Both the position numbers and the translations under genes were made by a program. Positions 31,294-40,260 of a stretch of 48,391 nucleotides of DNA are shown here, one piece after another; within the stretch, counting starts at the first letter, position 1; the number at the start of each line of letters is the position of its first letter. Below the pieces are notes generated by a model that saw only the letters and a program-made list of their open reading frames with translations, did not search any database and had not been told where the DNA came from. The stretch is taken from positions 1 through 48,391 of IMG/VR virus record IMGVR_UViG_3300037882_002669; one strand, written 5' to 3'. This DNA comes from a virus.

Positions 31294-32914
31294 TTGGTTT
31301 CTCCGCGTTGAACTCAGTGTTTAGGTTGGCGGCCTCTAAGACCTTCTGGACCTCCGCGCGATTTTTTGCAATCTCGCGCCAATCATACCCCAACTTCGCA
31401 CACTCTTGTTGCAAAGAAGAGAGACCGTTCGACATCCGAAGTGCCGCAGCTTGCGTTTCTTTCAGCTCTTCTACTTGGCCTGGTGCGCCACCTAACCACA
31501 TGCAAGCGCACAAAGCCTCTTTCACAAAGGGTTGATAGAAAACAGAACGATCTACTCCGTCCGGCAGCCGAGCAAGACCGAGCGCAACCGCCTCTTCTAA
31601 AAACAAAGCATAGTTTGCAGACGCGTACCGCTCAGCTACAAATCGTTTCTTGGCTGCTTGTGTCCTGCGAACTTTAGCTTCTGCTGCCTTCAAGGACTGG
31701 TATGTTGACTGGGAATAGTCGTTAGAAAAACCTTCGTACACGTGGCCGATAGACGAAGCGATCATACGTTGGTGCGCTTTGTACAAGCCCTCGCTATCAA
31801 GAAAATCGCCGCCTAGCGGAGACGATTCAATGCGCGACCCCTGCGGCAGAATAGGCACTTTGACACCATCAATGGCGACGCCGTTTTCACCAAAAAACGC
31901 TTTCATCAACTGCAAGTGCTCTACCAAAGCGTTTTGGTATGCAGACGAAGTGTTGCTTTCGGTGCGCTTTGACGCGCCCATCAGCTCGTAGACCTTTTCA
32001 GGCGGAAGGTCCGATATGATCGCCGCCACATACGACGCTGAAACAATGGCTTTTTGTAATTGCACGTCTCGCAACTGCTTATTGGCGCGACTACCGACAA
32101 CGGCTGCGGTTAGATCAGATACGGCACGAGTCTGCTCCGCCATATCTGCCTGATAGATGTGAATAAACTGAAGTCGCCCCCACGGCTTGCGGGCAGGCAA
32201 ATAATCCCACTGAAAAGAGCCTTGCAGCGCTGTTCTTGATTCAGGATGGTTGCGCCGAACATAAAAACCCTGCGCAACACCCATAGCATTTCGCGCTATG
32301 CCGTTTGTTAAAGTGTCGGTGTTTGCTCGGCCATAAGGATTTGATATTCTGCTAGGCGAGATGTTTCGCACGCACGTCCGAAAAGGCGTAGCGTCTCGGC
32401 GATCCCGCCACAATACAGGGCTGGTGGCCTCGCCCTCTATAAACGTAGATGAAACTGCCAATCGGGTAAGTTCTGTCAGCGTCATTTCTCGCCGAGCATC
32501 CACTGCTGGATAGTCCGAAGATTCAGCATAAACTCGAAAAAGCGCTTCGGTTTCGCGCGTAAAGCGCTCCACCCACGCTGCGTTAAAACGAGAGTCAATA
32601 ACCCCCAAGAGGTCGAGGTCTGGCGTCGCCACCAGCTTAAACAAAGAGCCGACTACTGTGTCTCGCTCGGTGCCCAAAGCGCCGCGTAAATGCCCGTCTT
32701 GCAGGGTCTGGTCCCGCACCCGCCGTCCAGCGAGAGCCGAGTCCCTGCCGATGATATCATCTGGCGAACCAAAAGCGGGCGACCACAACGCGGTAGCTTT
32801 GGACGCGCGGCCCGCAGCCTCCAACCCGCCTCCGCCCAACGAGCTGTATACCGATACACTGGGTGCTGTATCCGCTAGGGCCGCCACAGGGGTGATTGTT
32901 ACTTCTTGGCTCAT
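31238..32914 (-). CDS. B: Portal protein (B-like)
   Basis: This 558-residue protein is similar in length to lambda gpB (533). It carries RDSALAGRRVRDQTLQDGHL, SSTFIEGEATSPVL and a middle section with IHIYQADMAEQTRAVSDL, then the typical FSNDYSQSTYQSLKAAEAK segment and a long helical C-terminus ending in a Lys/Asp-rich tail. It forms the dodecameric DNA channel. I chose the ATG at 32914, two bases after the gpW-like stop; the upstream in-frame TTG is weaker. Confidence 0.9.
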   Translation of the reverse strand: MSQEVTITPVAALADTAPSVSVYSSLGGGGLEAAGRASKATALWSPAFGSPDDIIGRDSALAGRRVRDQTLQDGHLRGALGTERDTVVGSLFKLVATPDLDLLGVIDSRFNAAWVERFTRETEALFRVYAESSDYPAVDARREMTLTELTRLAVSSTFIEGEATSPVLWRDRRDATPFRTCVRNISPSRISNPYGRANTDTLTNGIARNAMGVAQGFYVRRNHPESRTALQGSFQWDYLPARKPWGRLQFIHIYQADMAEQTRAVSDLTAAVVGSRANKQLRDVQLQKAIVSASYVAAIISDLPPEKVYELMGASKRTESNTSSAYQNALVEHLQLMKAFFGENGVAIDGVKVPILPQGSRIESSPLGGDFLDSEGLYKAHQRMIASSIGHVYEGFSNDYSQSTYQSLKAAEAKVRRTQAAKKRFVAERYASANYALFLEEAVALGLARLPDGVDRSVFYQPFVKEALCACMWLGGAPGQVEELKETQAAALRMSNGLSSLQQECAKLGYDWREIAKNRAEVQKVLEAANLNTEFNAEKPSAKKAKKPDARDASDQSD

Positions 32915-32916
32915 GT

Positions 32917-33162
32917 CTAAATCCAAAATTGAATAGGGCCAGATGCGATAGCGCCGCCGCGATCAAGGGTCGTTACCGCAGTTTCCAGGTCCGATATGTA
33001 CGCCACCAGTGTTGCCATGTTGGCCCGATTATACTCAACTCGCTCGCCGTTTTGGTCCATCCACACAGACACTCTCGTCCCCGTTGCGATCTCGTGGCGC
33101 GCCGTTCGCGCCTCTACCAGCCACGCCCGTAACTGCGGTAGATCGGTCGTTGTCCATTTCAT
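32917..33162 (-). CDS. W: gpW-like head-tail connector
   Basis: This 81-residue protein matches lambda gpW in length (68) and pattern: a helix LPQLRAWLVEARTARHEIAT, a beta hairpin TRVSVWMDQNGERVEYNR and a second helix MATLVAYISDLETAV. It closes the filled head and links to the tail. The start ATG at 33162 overlaps the terminase stop (TGATG). Confidence 0.88.
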   Translation of the reverse strand: MKWTTTDLPQLRAWLVEARTARHEIATGTRVSVWMDQNGERVEYNRANMATLVAYISDLETAVTTLDRGGAIASGPIQFWI

Positions 33163-35261
33163 CAAGTGAGTTCCTTACCTAATTCGGCCAGCAAAGATAG
33201 CACAGAAGATTGCGCGCCCTGACTTACAGACGTTAGAGAGCCATCGGGGTCTTTTAGGCACGCATACACGTTCTTGTCCAGCACTGCTAGGTCTAGGGGT
33301 GGCGCGCTCCAATCGACGGACTCTATTTGCACGTCGCTGCCCAGAACATAACCCAGCCCGTAATAACTCAAGTCCCACGCCTCGTTGCGTTTTTTGGCTC
33401 CGGTAGGCTTGTCCCACTTACCGTTCGCAAGGCGGACCTCGTAGCAAAGTTCTTGAATTACAGCATCAGGCAGCCACGAGGGGATCAGATACCGATTGCT
33501 ACCCTCTACGGGCTCTTTTGCTGCCAGACGACCATTCAAGTCGTCTTTCAAAAGGTTGCTGTTTAAGAACAACACAGGCACGTCGCCGCGTGCTTCTGCC
33601 ATCCGCGCACCTTCTTGCTTATCAGGGAACCCTTTTCGTACACGCGGAGCGCCTAGTATGTGCTCGCCTTTGACCAACTGGTACTTGTGCCCTTCTCCCG
33701 CGTCGCGCCTATCGCGCCACCACTGATATGCACGCGCCGTCACGCCCGCCCGACCACCTGAGTCACAAATCGTCACACGAATCTTTAAGTGCCGACCCTT
33801 CGCGTCGCCCTGAACAGGATACGTGCGCTGTCCTACCTCCGTCACGAGCTCCCAATCTTCTTGTACCGCATGGGGCTCAACAAAGATTGGATCGCCGTCA
33901 TGATCTTTTCGGCGAGACTTGAGTATCACAAAGCGGTCTACGACAGCCAGTTCAAACGGCGTACCAGGCAAAATAGCAAATACCATGACGACAAAAGACC
34001 GATCTTGCACGTCCACAACAGCAAGGAGACTTCGAGAATTAGGCGGTGCGCTCGGAGCCTCTTTCGTGCCGTATTGTTTAGCCCCCGCTTTCAATAGTTC
34101 AAGCGATCTCCCAGAAGCCAAAGACGGCTTATAGTATGGCATCGCCATATCAACATTCCAGAAAGTCCGCATCGGCCCGTCGTCGCCTGTATCCTCTAGC
34201 GTTTTACGGGCCTGTCGGTACTTCACGACCAATTGAGGCCACGACTGAAACCCCGCAGAGGTACCGAAAAGCCAAAAAGACCCGCGCTTTGTGTCGATGC
34301 CCTGCCCCTGCACTCGACCTTCTTGGTCTATAGCCTCGCCCTGCTTCAGCCACCTGCCGTGTAGGTTCATCGAAAACTGACTGTCTGTTTTTATCGGTGT
34401 GTCGCACGACGGGCAATGGGCGCACACCGTCTGCGCCGCTTCTTCATCGACCTTGAGCGAGTCATCCCATCGCAAATGGTGCCACTGAACGCAGAAATAA
34501 TGACTGCAGCTCGGACACGGCGAGTACCACCACCGCTTATCCCCGCCCTCATACAGCGCCAAAATACCCGCAGTAGCTGGTGCGCCGTGACCCGTGGGCC
34601 GAGGCGCTTGAGGGTCTATAACTTCCTGCGAAGGCGAAGACTCAGCCACCGCCATTGCAAATGAGCCAAAGGTGGTTGTGCGTTTTTGGGTTAGATCAAA
34701 GGGCGAGCCTTCGCCACCCACGTTCATGGGCATCCGGTCATAGTCCGTTAAAGCAACCACCGGAACGGGCTTGCCCGACATCTCATTGATAGACGGATAC
34801 GACATTGTGAGGATCATGCCCTCATAGAACTTATCAAACTTGTTATCCGCATCTGCCGTTTTCAAAAGGCGACCCCCGATATCTTCGCTGTTGTGGTTCA
34901 TGCGATCAACACGACGCGCACTAAAATCGCGCATGTATGTCTGCGAGGGGCCGTAGAGGATGACATCCATTTGAGCACACATAATCCTGTGCGTAATTAA
35001 GCCCAAAATCAGGCTTTCGGTCTTACCTGATTGGGCGGGGCCGACAAAAATCACACTGCTCAACTTTGGGTCCACTGTGGCATTCAACGGCTCAACCATA
35101 TAGGGGGACTGGCGCGGGTCATACGGACCCGAATAGGAACCTGGATTGTTTATCTTAAAATAGCGAACAGTCGCCTCAACCGGAGTCAGGCGCTCGGGCA
35201 TACACAAGTGCGCATCGACGGCTCCTCGTGCAATAGCAATTAGGCCCTTAACCAAAGTCAT
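33162..35261 (-). CDS. A: Terminase large subunit (GpA family)
   Basis: This 699-residue protein fits the lambda GpA family: Walker A GPAQSGKTES at about residues 74-83, a DSPAR-like acidic site in VVALTDYDRM near 166-176, and a CPSC...C segment typical of the linker. The C-terminal nuclease half contains VAVVDVQDR-like sequence (LLAVVDVQDR) and CDSGGRAG. It cuts and translocates DNA. The start overlaps the small subunit by 14 bases behind a GGAGGAAG element. GpA-type terminases usually act at cos sites, so cohesive ends may be expected. Confidence 0.93.
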   Translation of the reverse strand: MTLVKGLIAIARGAVDAHLCMPERLTPVEATVRYFKINNPGSYSGPYDPRQSPYMVEPLNATVDPKLSSVIFVGPAQSGKTESLILGLITHRIMCAQMDVILYGPSQTYMRDFSARRVDRMNHNSEDIGGRLLKTADADNKFDKFYEGMILTMSYPSINEMSGKPVPVVALTDYDRMPMNVGGEGSPFDLTQKRTTTFGSFAMAVAESSPSQEVIDPQAPRPTGHGAPATAGILALYEGGDKRWWYSPCPSCSHYFCVQWHHLRWDDSLKVDEEAAQTVCAHCPSCDTPIKTDSQFSMNLHGRWLKQGEAIDQEGRVQGQGIDTKRGSFWLFGTSAGFQSWPQLVVKYRQARKTLEDTGDDGPMRTFWNVDMAMPYYKPSLASGRSLELLKAGAKQYGTKEAPSAPPNSRSLLAVVDVQDRSFVVMVFAILPGTPFELAVVDRFVILKSRRKDHDGDPIFVEPHAVQEDWELVTEVGQRTYPVQGDAKGRHLKIRVTICDSGGRAGVTARAYQWWRDRRDAGEGHKYQLVKGEHILGAPRVRKGFPDKQEGARMAEARGDVPVLFLNSNLLKDDLNGRLAAKEPVEGSNRYLIPSWLPDAVIQELCYEVRLANGKWDKPTGAKKRNEAWDLSYYGLGYVLGSDVQIESVDWSAPPLDLAVLDKNVYACLKDPDGSLTSVSQGAQSSVLSLLAELGKELT

Positions 35262-35859
35262 CTGGGTCTTCCTCCTCTGGAGACGCGGCAGTCAACTTTA
35301 GCGACTCGTCGTACAAAGTTTCGGGCTCTTGCAGTGGTATAGAAAACTCTTTTATGACCATCTCTCGCATCTTATCCAAGGCGCGGTCTGCTTCTTTTTG
35401 GACGATATCTCGTTGCTCTGTCGTCAAGCGGGCCTCGCGCTCAATGCGATCCGGCAAAAGCAATATCTGCATACGAAGAGTGCTGCACAACCGTGTCACC
35501 AATTCCGTGACTGCCTCCACGCGATAAAGGTTGCCTGCCTCTTGCTCGTAGTTCTGGCGGGCTCTCATGCCGTTCCAAAACTCTTTGTGGAGAAGCGGTG
35601 GCAGGTCTTGCGGGTTCATGCGCTTGATGCGTTCTTCTACCTGATCAGGACTTGGCCGAGCAAGGTATTCAAGGGTCTCGTGGACCGCGTACAGTGCCGC
35701 CGCGCCCTTCTGGCCGACAGGCACTACTGGCACCAATTTAGCACGCACCGTTCGAGGGTCCATGCGAAACAACTGCGCAATCTGGCTTGCCGTTGCGCCA
35801 CGCATCAGGCCCTCAAGTGTTGGTCCGTCACTCACTACTGTTTTAACTGGCGCTGTCAT
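35248..35859 (-). CDS. Terminase small subunit-like (DUF1441/Nu1 type)
   Basis: This 203-residue protein carries an HTH-like start (EGLMRGATASQIAQLFRMD, RTVRAKL) and a helical C-terminus (EERIKRMNPQDLPPLLHKEF, MRARQNYEQEAGNLY). It matches DUF1441, the packaging proteins of Nu1 type. I chose the ATG at 35859, which overlaps the helicase stop by 17 bases; the frame further upstream is within that gene. It ends in an acidic tail (PEEEDPDDFG). Confidence 0.8.
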   Translation of the reverse strand: MTAPVKTVVSDGPTLEGLMRGATASQIAQLFRMDPRTVRAKLVPVVPVGQKGAAALYAVHETLEYLARPSPDQVEERIKRMNPQDLPPLLHKEFWNGMRARQNYEQEAGNLYRVEAVTELVTRLCSTLRMQILLLPDRIEREARLTTEQRDIVQKEADRALDKMREMVIKEFSIPLQEPETLYDESLKLTAASPEEEDPDDFG

Positions 35860-37372
35860 ACCGCTCTTTCGCACCCCGCAACCAATCATACAAGGCGAGA
35901 AACTCCCCCTGATTGTTGGATTTTCGGTTCTTGTCTTTCCATATGATGTCGTCAATAGTTCCCACAATTCGAGGAACGTGAACACGAACTCCGTACCGCT
36001 GGCCCATTCGCACCAAGCGGGCGATGATCTGACGGAACTTATCGTTCGACCACGGAATGTCGTAAATGTACATGTCGCGGCACTCGCCATATTGCAAGTT
36101 TAGGCCGTGGGCTGCCGACGCGGGGTGCAAACCCATCATACTAATCTTGCTCTCGTTCCACGGACCTTCTAGCGCTGGATAGAATGCCTTGAAGTCGGGG
36201 AAGGCCTTTTTGATAGCCTCTAGCGCGCCAGCAAACCAATACACCACTAGGATGGGCGTTTTTACCTCTGCCCTCAAGGCTTTAAGGTCGTCTAACTTAG
36301 CCGAGCCAAACGGCACTACGCGCCTTTTCCGCGCCGCGCGTCCGGGATTATCCTCATAGACGTAGAGACCACCAGAAGTCATCTGCTGCAGCTTAGTTCC
36401 GACAGCACGAGCCGCCGCAACGTCTATTCGGTCGCCCGAGGGCAAATTCAGAAACAGGTCGCGCTCTAGCGTTGTGTACGCTTCGTATTGCGCGTCAGTA
36501 AATGACAGGGGGCGCTCAATAAAGTTGGGCTTCTCCACAGACAACCGACCTCGAATAGAGAGGCTGATGTCCGCGATCTTTTCTTGCATCCGCCGCCGCG
36601 ATCCTTTTGTGCTCCTAAACGCTCCGTTATATTCATCAAAGTATGCGTCTTTGAACGCACCAAAGTTTCGACCAAACCGCACACCCGCATCAAGCAGGAA
36701 GGTCATGGGAAAAAGGTGCAAGAAGTTGTCTGCAGCCACCGATCCCGTGAGTATCCAGAACGCCGTAGGCGTCTTTTGGCTAATGCGCTTGAGCGCTTGA
36801 AACCGAACTGTGCTGGGTGCTGCTATGCCGCAGTCGTCACAGATAACCACGTCATAGGGCCACGGAGCTACCTGCCGATACTTTATCCGCCCGCCGGACA
36901 GATAGGGTTCTATGTACCGACTGACCAACTCATCCAGGCCGTCCTCATTGACTATGTGCAACCACGAGTCGCTTCTCGCCGCCTGCGCGCGCATAGCTTC
37001 TTTTACGCGCACAATCACCTTAGCAACAGAGCCCCCGCCTTCTTCCTCACGCACCCATGGGTCTTTAACCAGCCACTTAGCAAACGCATTTGGCGCGGTG
37101 TCTCGCGCGTGGATGTGCAACACGCGATAATCCACGCCTTGGCTAAAGTCCCACTTCTCCATCTCTAAGGGCCAGACGCCGTGAGCCACGTTAATTGGGG
37201 CCACAATAAGGGCGCGCAGATCGCGTTTCTCCTGACGCAGGCGCGTCAACAGTCGCAAGAAAACGCCCGTTTTCCCGTGGCCCATTTCGATGAACGCCAA
37301 CCCGCGACGAACGCGCCAGAAAAACTCCTCGGCCTCGCGCTGATAGTCCTTAAAGTTCTCGTGAGTCAGCAC
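35843..37372 (-). CDS. SNF2-like DEAD/H helicase
   Basis: This 509-residue protein shows superfamily 2 features. Walker A is GHGKT at residues 31-35 in EMGHGKTGVF. Motif II reads VVICDDCG near residues 175-182, instead of the usual DExH/D. Motif III follows as WILTGSVAAD. A second RecA domain carries ILVVYWFAGALEAI, and motif VI FRQIIARLVRMGQ. This is the plan of phage SNF2-like helicases found beside VRR-NUC and family A polymerase genes. The start is GTG at 37372, seven bases into the end of the VRR-NUC gene. The altered motif II deserves a check. Confidence 0.82.
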   Translation of the reverse strand: MLTHENFKDYQREAEEFFWRVRRGLAFIEMGHGKTGVFLRLLTRLRQEKRDLRALIVAPINVAHGVWPLEMEKWDFSQGVDYRVLHIHARDTAPNAFAKWLVKDPWVREEEGGGSVAKVIVRVKEAMRAQAARSDSWLHIVNEDGLDELVSRYIEPYLSGGRIKYRQVAPWPYDVVICDDCGIAAPSTVRFQALKRISQKTPTAFWILTGSVAADNFLHLFPMTFLLDAGVRFGRNFGAFKDAYFDEYNGAFRSTKGSRRRMQEKIADISLSIRGRLSVEKPNFIERPLSFTDAQYEAYTTLERDLFLNLPSGDRIDVAAARAVGTKLQQMTSGGLYVYEDNPGRAARKRRVVPFGSAKLDDLKALRAEVKTPILVVYWFAGALEAIKKAFPDFKAFYPALEGPWNESKISMMGLHPASAAHGLNLQYGECRDMYIYDIPWSNDKFRQIIARLVRMGQRYGVRVHVPRIVGTIDDIIWKDKNRKSNNQGEFLALYDWLRGAKERYDSAS

Positions 37373-37677
37373 CCGAGGGCCTTTCGAAACTGCTCAATGC
37401 TGTCGCAGAAAAACGCCATGACGCCATACGAAACAAGGTTTTTAACGGTGTCGCTCTGTTTTGCAGAACGCACTCCGACCGACGGGCGCTTAAACTCGAC
37501 CCACACATGCAAACCCGTGCTTTTTTGGATGAACAAACGGTCGGGCCAGCCGTCTTGACCGACCTTGACTGCCACCCAGCCATTAGCCCGAGCCCGCTCA
37601 ACGCATGAATCCTCAAGGCTCGTTTCTTTGACGCGGGCAGCTTTGATTTGCGCTTTGAGAGACTTAGTGGTGTTCAC
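37366..37677 (-). CDS. VRR-NUC domain nuclease
   Basis: This 103-residue protein contains the VRR-NUC core: SCVERARANGWVAVKVGQDG, then WPDRLFIQKSTGLHVWVEFK with E...K and a K from the PD-(D/E)xK motif, and SYGVMAFFCDS. Such small nucleases resolve branched DNA or replication intermediates. The GTG at 37677 overlaps the methyltransferase stop as GTGA, the best-coupled start; a longer frame to 37752 would lie inside that gene. Paired with the SNF2-like helicase in many phages. Confidence 0.85.
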   Translation of the reverse strand: MNTTKSLKAQIKAARVKETSLEDSCVERARANGWVAVKVGQDGWPDRLFIQKSTGLHVWVEFKRPSVGVRSAKQSDTVKNLVSYGVMAFFCDSIEQFRKALGC

Positions 37678-38795
37678 AACCCCGCCTCCAATATTGACTT
37701 CAGGTGTTCGGTCGCAAGTTGCACTACGATGGCGTTGCCGAAGCCGTGCCATGCTTCCTTACGGCGGAAGATATGGCTCTCGCTTCGGTCGGCGACGGCA
37801 TCGCTAAAAGCCACTCCACCGGAAACCCCATTAACCAACATGCGTGTGCCGGGTTTGGCGCGCCGCGCTTTTCCATCGGCACAGACGCCCCACTCGGCAT
37901 CGGACCAGAATGAATCATCTGTCTGCTCAATTGATCGATCTTGCTCCGACCATCCTTGCGAGTTGTGGCCTGCCCTGCCGTGTCCTTCCAGTCGCGTGAG
38001 GTCGGTGTCACCCACGTAGTCATCACCATAGGTGCCGAGACCTGGTGGCCCGCCGCTTCTCGATCCGCCAGCTGGCCTTTGTCCCTCCAGTCGCGAGCAG
38101 ACAGAGTTGGCCACGTGCCTCGCATCTGCGTGGCTAAGCCGTCGCCGCTCTTCTCCGATGCCCCCGCCGCATTGTTGTTTCCAGTCAGTGTCGGTGTCGC
38201 CCAAGTTGCCTGTTGCCCCTTGAGGAGCATCTCGTCTGATCGGTCGCCCCCGCGTGTCCCGTGACCCCCCTTGGCGTCCGCTACTGTCGGCGTCTGCCAC
38301 GGCGAGCCAGTACAGCCGATTTCGGATGTGGGGGGCGTCCACTGCGAGAGCCGGGACATCAACCGCCCTGCTGGCGTAACCTTCTCTCTCCAGATCAGCG
38401 CTAACTCCGTCGAACCAACCGTAGCCAGCCTTTCCCGAAACTTGTTCTCCCACAAGGATAGCGGGCCGTCGGGCACGGGCGAGGCGAAATACGTCGGGCC
38501 ACAGGTGCCTCGGGTCATCGACGCCGCCTCCTGCGCCCGCTGCCGAGAAAGGCTGACAGGGGCATGACGCCGTCCAGAGAGGCTTGCCTGCCGGCCAACC
38601 AGCGCGCGTTGTTGCAAGACCCCAACCAGCAATTCCAGCGAAAAAGTGATGTTGCGTAAAACCGTCAAGGTCATCGGGCTGCACGTCCTTTATTGATCGG
38701 CTGTCAACTTCGCCGTCAGGTATGAGTTTCATTTGAATAAGCCGACGCAACGCAAATGCCATATGCGGGTCGTTTTCGTTATAGTAGGCGTACAT
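37674..38795 (-). CDS. DNA cytosine-5 methyltransferase
   Basis: This 373-residue protein has the motif order of C5 enzymes: FFAGIAGWG at residues 51-59 (motif I), SCPCQPFS with catalytic C80 (motif IV), GEQV at 116-119 (motif VI, usual ENV), IRNRLYWLA at 157-165 (motif VIII) and GNAIVVQLA near the C-terminus (motif X). The variable target region contains repeated D-T/A-D units (ADADSSGR, GDTDTDWK, GDTDLTR). It probably methylates phage DNA against host restriction. The ATG at 38795 overlaps the upstream methyltransferase gene by 17 bases. A second long frame overlaps this gene (37724-38674). Confidence 0.9.
   Translation of the reverse strand: MYAYYNENDPHMAFALRRLIQMKLIPDGEVDSRSIKDVQPDDLDGFTQHHFFAGIAGWGLATTRAGWPAGKPLWTASCPCQPFSAAGAGGGVDDPRHLWPDVFRLARARRPAILVGEQVSGKAGYGWFDGVSADLEREGYASRAVDVPALAVDAPHIRNRLYWLAVADADSSGRQGGSRDTRGRPIRRDAPQGATGNLGDTDTDWKQQCGGGIGEERRRLSHADARHVANSVCSRLEGQRPAGGSRSGGPPGLGTYGDDYVGDTDLTRLEGHGRAGHNSQGWSEQDRSIEQTDDSFWSDAEWGVCADGKARRAKPGTRMLVNGVSGGVAFSDAVADRSESHIFRRKEAWHGFGNAIVVQLATEHLKSILEAGL
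37724..38674 (-). other. Long second reading frame inside the cytosine methyltransferase gene
   Basis: A 316-codon open frame overlaps the methyltransferase gene in another minus-strand phase. It reads like a protein family I know from phage annotations: RERLATVGSTELALIWREKV, TPAGRLMSRLS, the repeated TPTVADAKGGHG, ATPTLTGN, TPTSRDWKDT, and near the end NPAHACWLMGFPVEW. Its segments correspond to the shifted translation of methyltransferase motifs VIII and X. It may be a true overprinted gene or only a frame kept open by the methyltransferase. I see no strong ribosome site before the first ATG (38674), so I do not call it a gene. Confidence 0.45.
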
Positions 38796-39447
38796 CGACT
38801 GCCTCCGCCAAGAAGTGTTGTACGCGCTCAATCGACGACCAGACCCGAAGCACCAATGGGAGTTCACAAACGGCTGGCCTGTGCAACTCACGATCCATGA
38901 TGAAGTCCTGCGCATAGCCCTCTCGCCACACCACCCACATAGTCTCCATGATAGGCGAGTTGCCGCGTTCATGCTCAAGAAACGCCAATCGCCAAAGTAG
39001 GTTCAGCCGCTCTGCGGGCTTTGTCTCATTACGCAGCGCGGATCGACTAACCGCGCTGAAATATGTCACCTTAAGCAAAAGCGCCACGTTGCCTGAGATC
39101 GTCAGGGCATGACGAACAAAGTCTTCGGCTAAGTCAAAAGGCGGGTTGCTTATGACCCAATCTGCTTCTAGGTCTGTTGTCTTCAAAAAGTCTACGTTTG
39201 GCTCGCCATACCCAGTGTCAGGTCGGATGTCGAAAGATTGGACGTTCTTATAGCCCAAAAGCGCAAGCAGGCGTGACATGTGACCCTCACCGCACGCGGG
39301 CTCTAATATCCGCGTCGATAGCGGAAGCTGAAGGTGTTTCATCAGAGCTAGTGTGCCCAGAAAAGGCGTAGGATAGAAGTTGAACGGCTTTTTGTCCCAG
39401 TCTTTTTGAGATGCTACGACCGCCTTGGCTAAAGAGGATCGTGACAC
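38779..39447 (-). CDS. Adenine-type DNA methyltransferase-like protein
   Basis: This 222-residue protein contains an SAM-binding motif ILEPACGEGHMSR at residues 47-59 and the catalytic NPPF at 101-104 followed by DLAEDFVRHAL. That is the pattern of N6-adenine methyltransferases. The PTPFLGTLALMKHL start is typical of small phage enzymes. Its GTG at 39447 overlaps the preceding TAG by one base (TAGTG). With the neighbouring C5 enzyme it suggests a two-mark protection system. No target-recognition domain is evident. Confidence 0.8.
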   Translation of the reverse strand: MSRSSLAKAVVASQKDWDKKPFNFYPTPFLGTLALMKHLQLPLSTRILEPACGEGHMSRLLALLGYKNVQSFDIRPDTGYGEPNVDFLKTTDLEADWVISNPPFDLAEDFVRHALTISGNVALLLKVTYFSAVSRSALRNETKPAERLNLLWRLAFLEHERGNSPIMETMWVVWREGYAQDFIMDRELHRPAVCELPLVLRVWSSIERVQHFLAEAVDVRLL

Positions 39448-39629
39448 TAGACTGTCCTCTTTTTGATGGCCATTCGCGTTCGCTTAATGAAAGCACTGAC
39501 GGCCGACTTGTCCTGCCGACCAGACGCGAAAAGTCGCACGCACCGCTGCTCATGAAACATCCTAGCCTCTGCGTAGACGATACGCCTTTGCGCACGCAGA
39601 CGGCCCTTGTTTGACTTCTTTAAGCGCAC
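39447..39629 (-). CDS. Small basic hypothetical protein
   Basis: This 60-residue protein is rich in arginine and lysine (KKSNKGRLRAQRR, FIKRTRMAIKKR), so nucleic-acid binding is plausible. I chose the GTG at 39629, which overlaps the end of the preceding gene by ten bases; the longer frame to 39725 would lie entirely within that gene. No family recognised. Confidence 0.45.
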   Translation of the reverse strand: MRLKKSNKGRLRAQRRIVYAEARMFHEQRCVRLFASGRQDKSAVSAFIKRTRMAIKKRTV

Positions 39630-39916
39630 GCTTCTAGCCTCGCTTCTAGGGACCGACGGAGGCCCCCCCTCGAACTGACTGGCGGCAGCCCCACATGAAG
39701 CACGCCCAAGTGCTGCTGTAGACAACTACACAGGGCTGCCAGCGATGACCGACCCGAGCGCTTTATGCACTGACCAGTTTCAAGGTTTTGCGCCTCGACG
39801 ATAATGTACTGCCCGCACGGAGACGGCCAGCGCCACATGACTCGATACCCAAGGTGCCGCAGCCATGAGTTGGCTGCTTCCTTGTCTTCTAGGAGCCCCA
39901 ATTCATCAATGACCAC
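39620..39916 (-). CDS. Hypothetical protein
   Basis: This 98-residue protein is not recognised. It has an alpha/beta pattern (EANSWLRHLGYR, CGQYIIVEAQN), and a basic helical end. I chose the GTG at 39916 because GGAGG lies seven bases upstream; the in-frame TTG at 39940 is weaker. It overlaps both neighbours, as expected for coupled genes in this cluster. Confidence 0.5.
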   Translation of the reverse strand: MVIDELGLLEDKEAANSWLRHLGYRVMWRWPSPCGQYIIVEAQNLETGQCIKRSGRSSLAALCSCLQQHLGVLHVGLPPVSSRGGLRRSLEARLEACA

Positions 39917-40260
39917 GTCCTGCCCTCCAAGCTGTAACAAAGTTCATCCATCAGTGCCGTGTCTGATACCACGCCCACAAAGTCCTCGTCTCCGTAGTAG
40001 CTCGTCATGGCGCGCCAGACATGTCTTGTACGTTCACTGCTAGGGTGTTGCGACCATACAAGGTTTAGCGCTTCGCGCAACCCTGCTTCATCGTCAAATG
40101 GCAGCGCCATAATGTGTTTTTTGAGGGCTCGTCCTGCGGGCGTCAGGTCGCCTCGGTACAAAAGCTTTGCAGAGCGCAGATACACCCGCGTTGACTCCGT
40201 GAGGTTTCGTTCTTCAGGCCACGCATAGAGCGCAAAAAGAACTCCTGTGTGGAGGCTCAT
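39889..40260 (-). CDS. Hypothetical protein
   Basis: This 123-residue protein is mainly helical, with LTESTRVYLRSAKLLYRGD, LREALNLVW and a C-terminal part LMDELCYSLEG. No domain recognised. It starts by ATGA overlap at 40260 with the upstream gene and lies inside the replication operon, so it may be a small accessory replication or takeover protein. Confidence 0.55.
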   Translation of the reverse strand: MSLHTGVLFALYAWPEERNLTESTRVYLRSAKLLYRGDLTPAGRALKKHIMALPFDDEAGLREALNLVWSQHPSSERTRHVWRAMTSYYGDEDFVGVVSDTALMDELCYSLEGRTWSLMNWGS

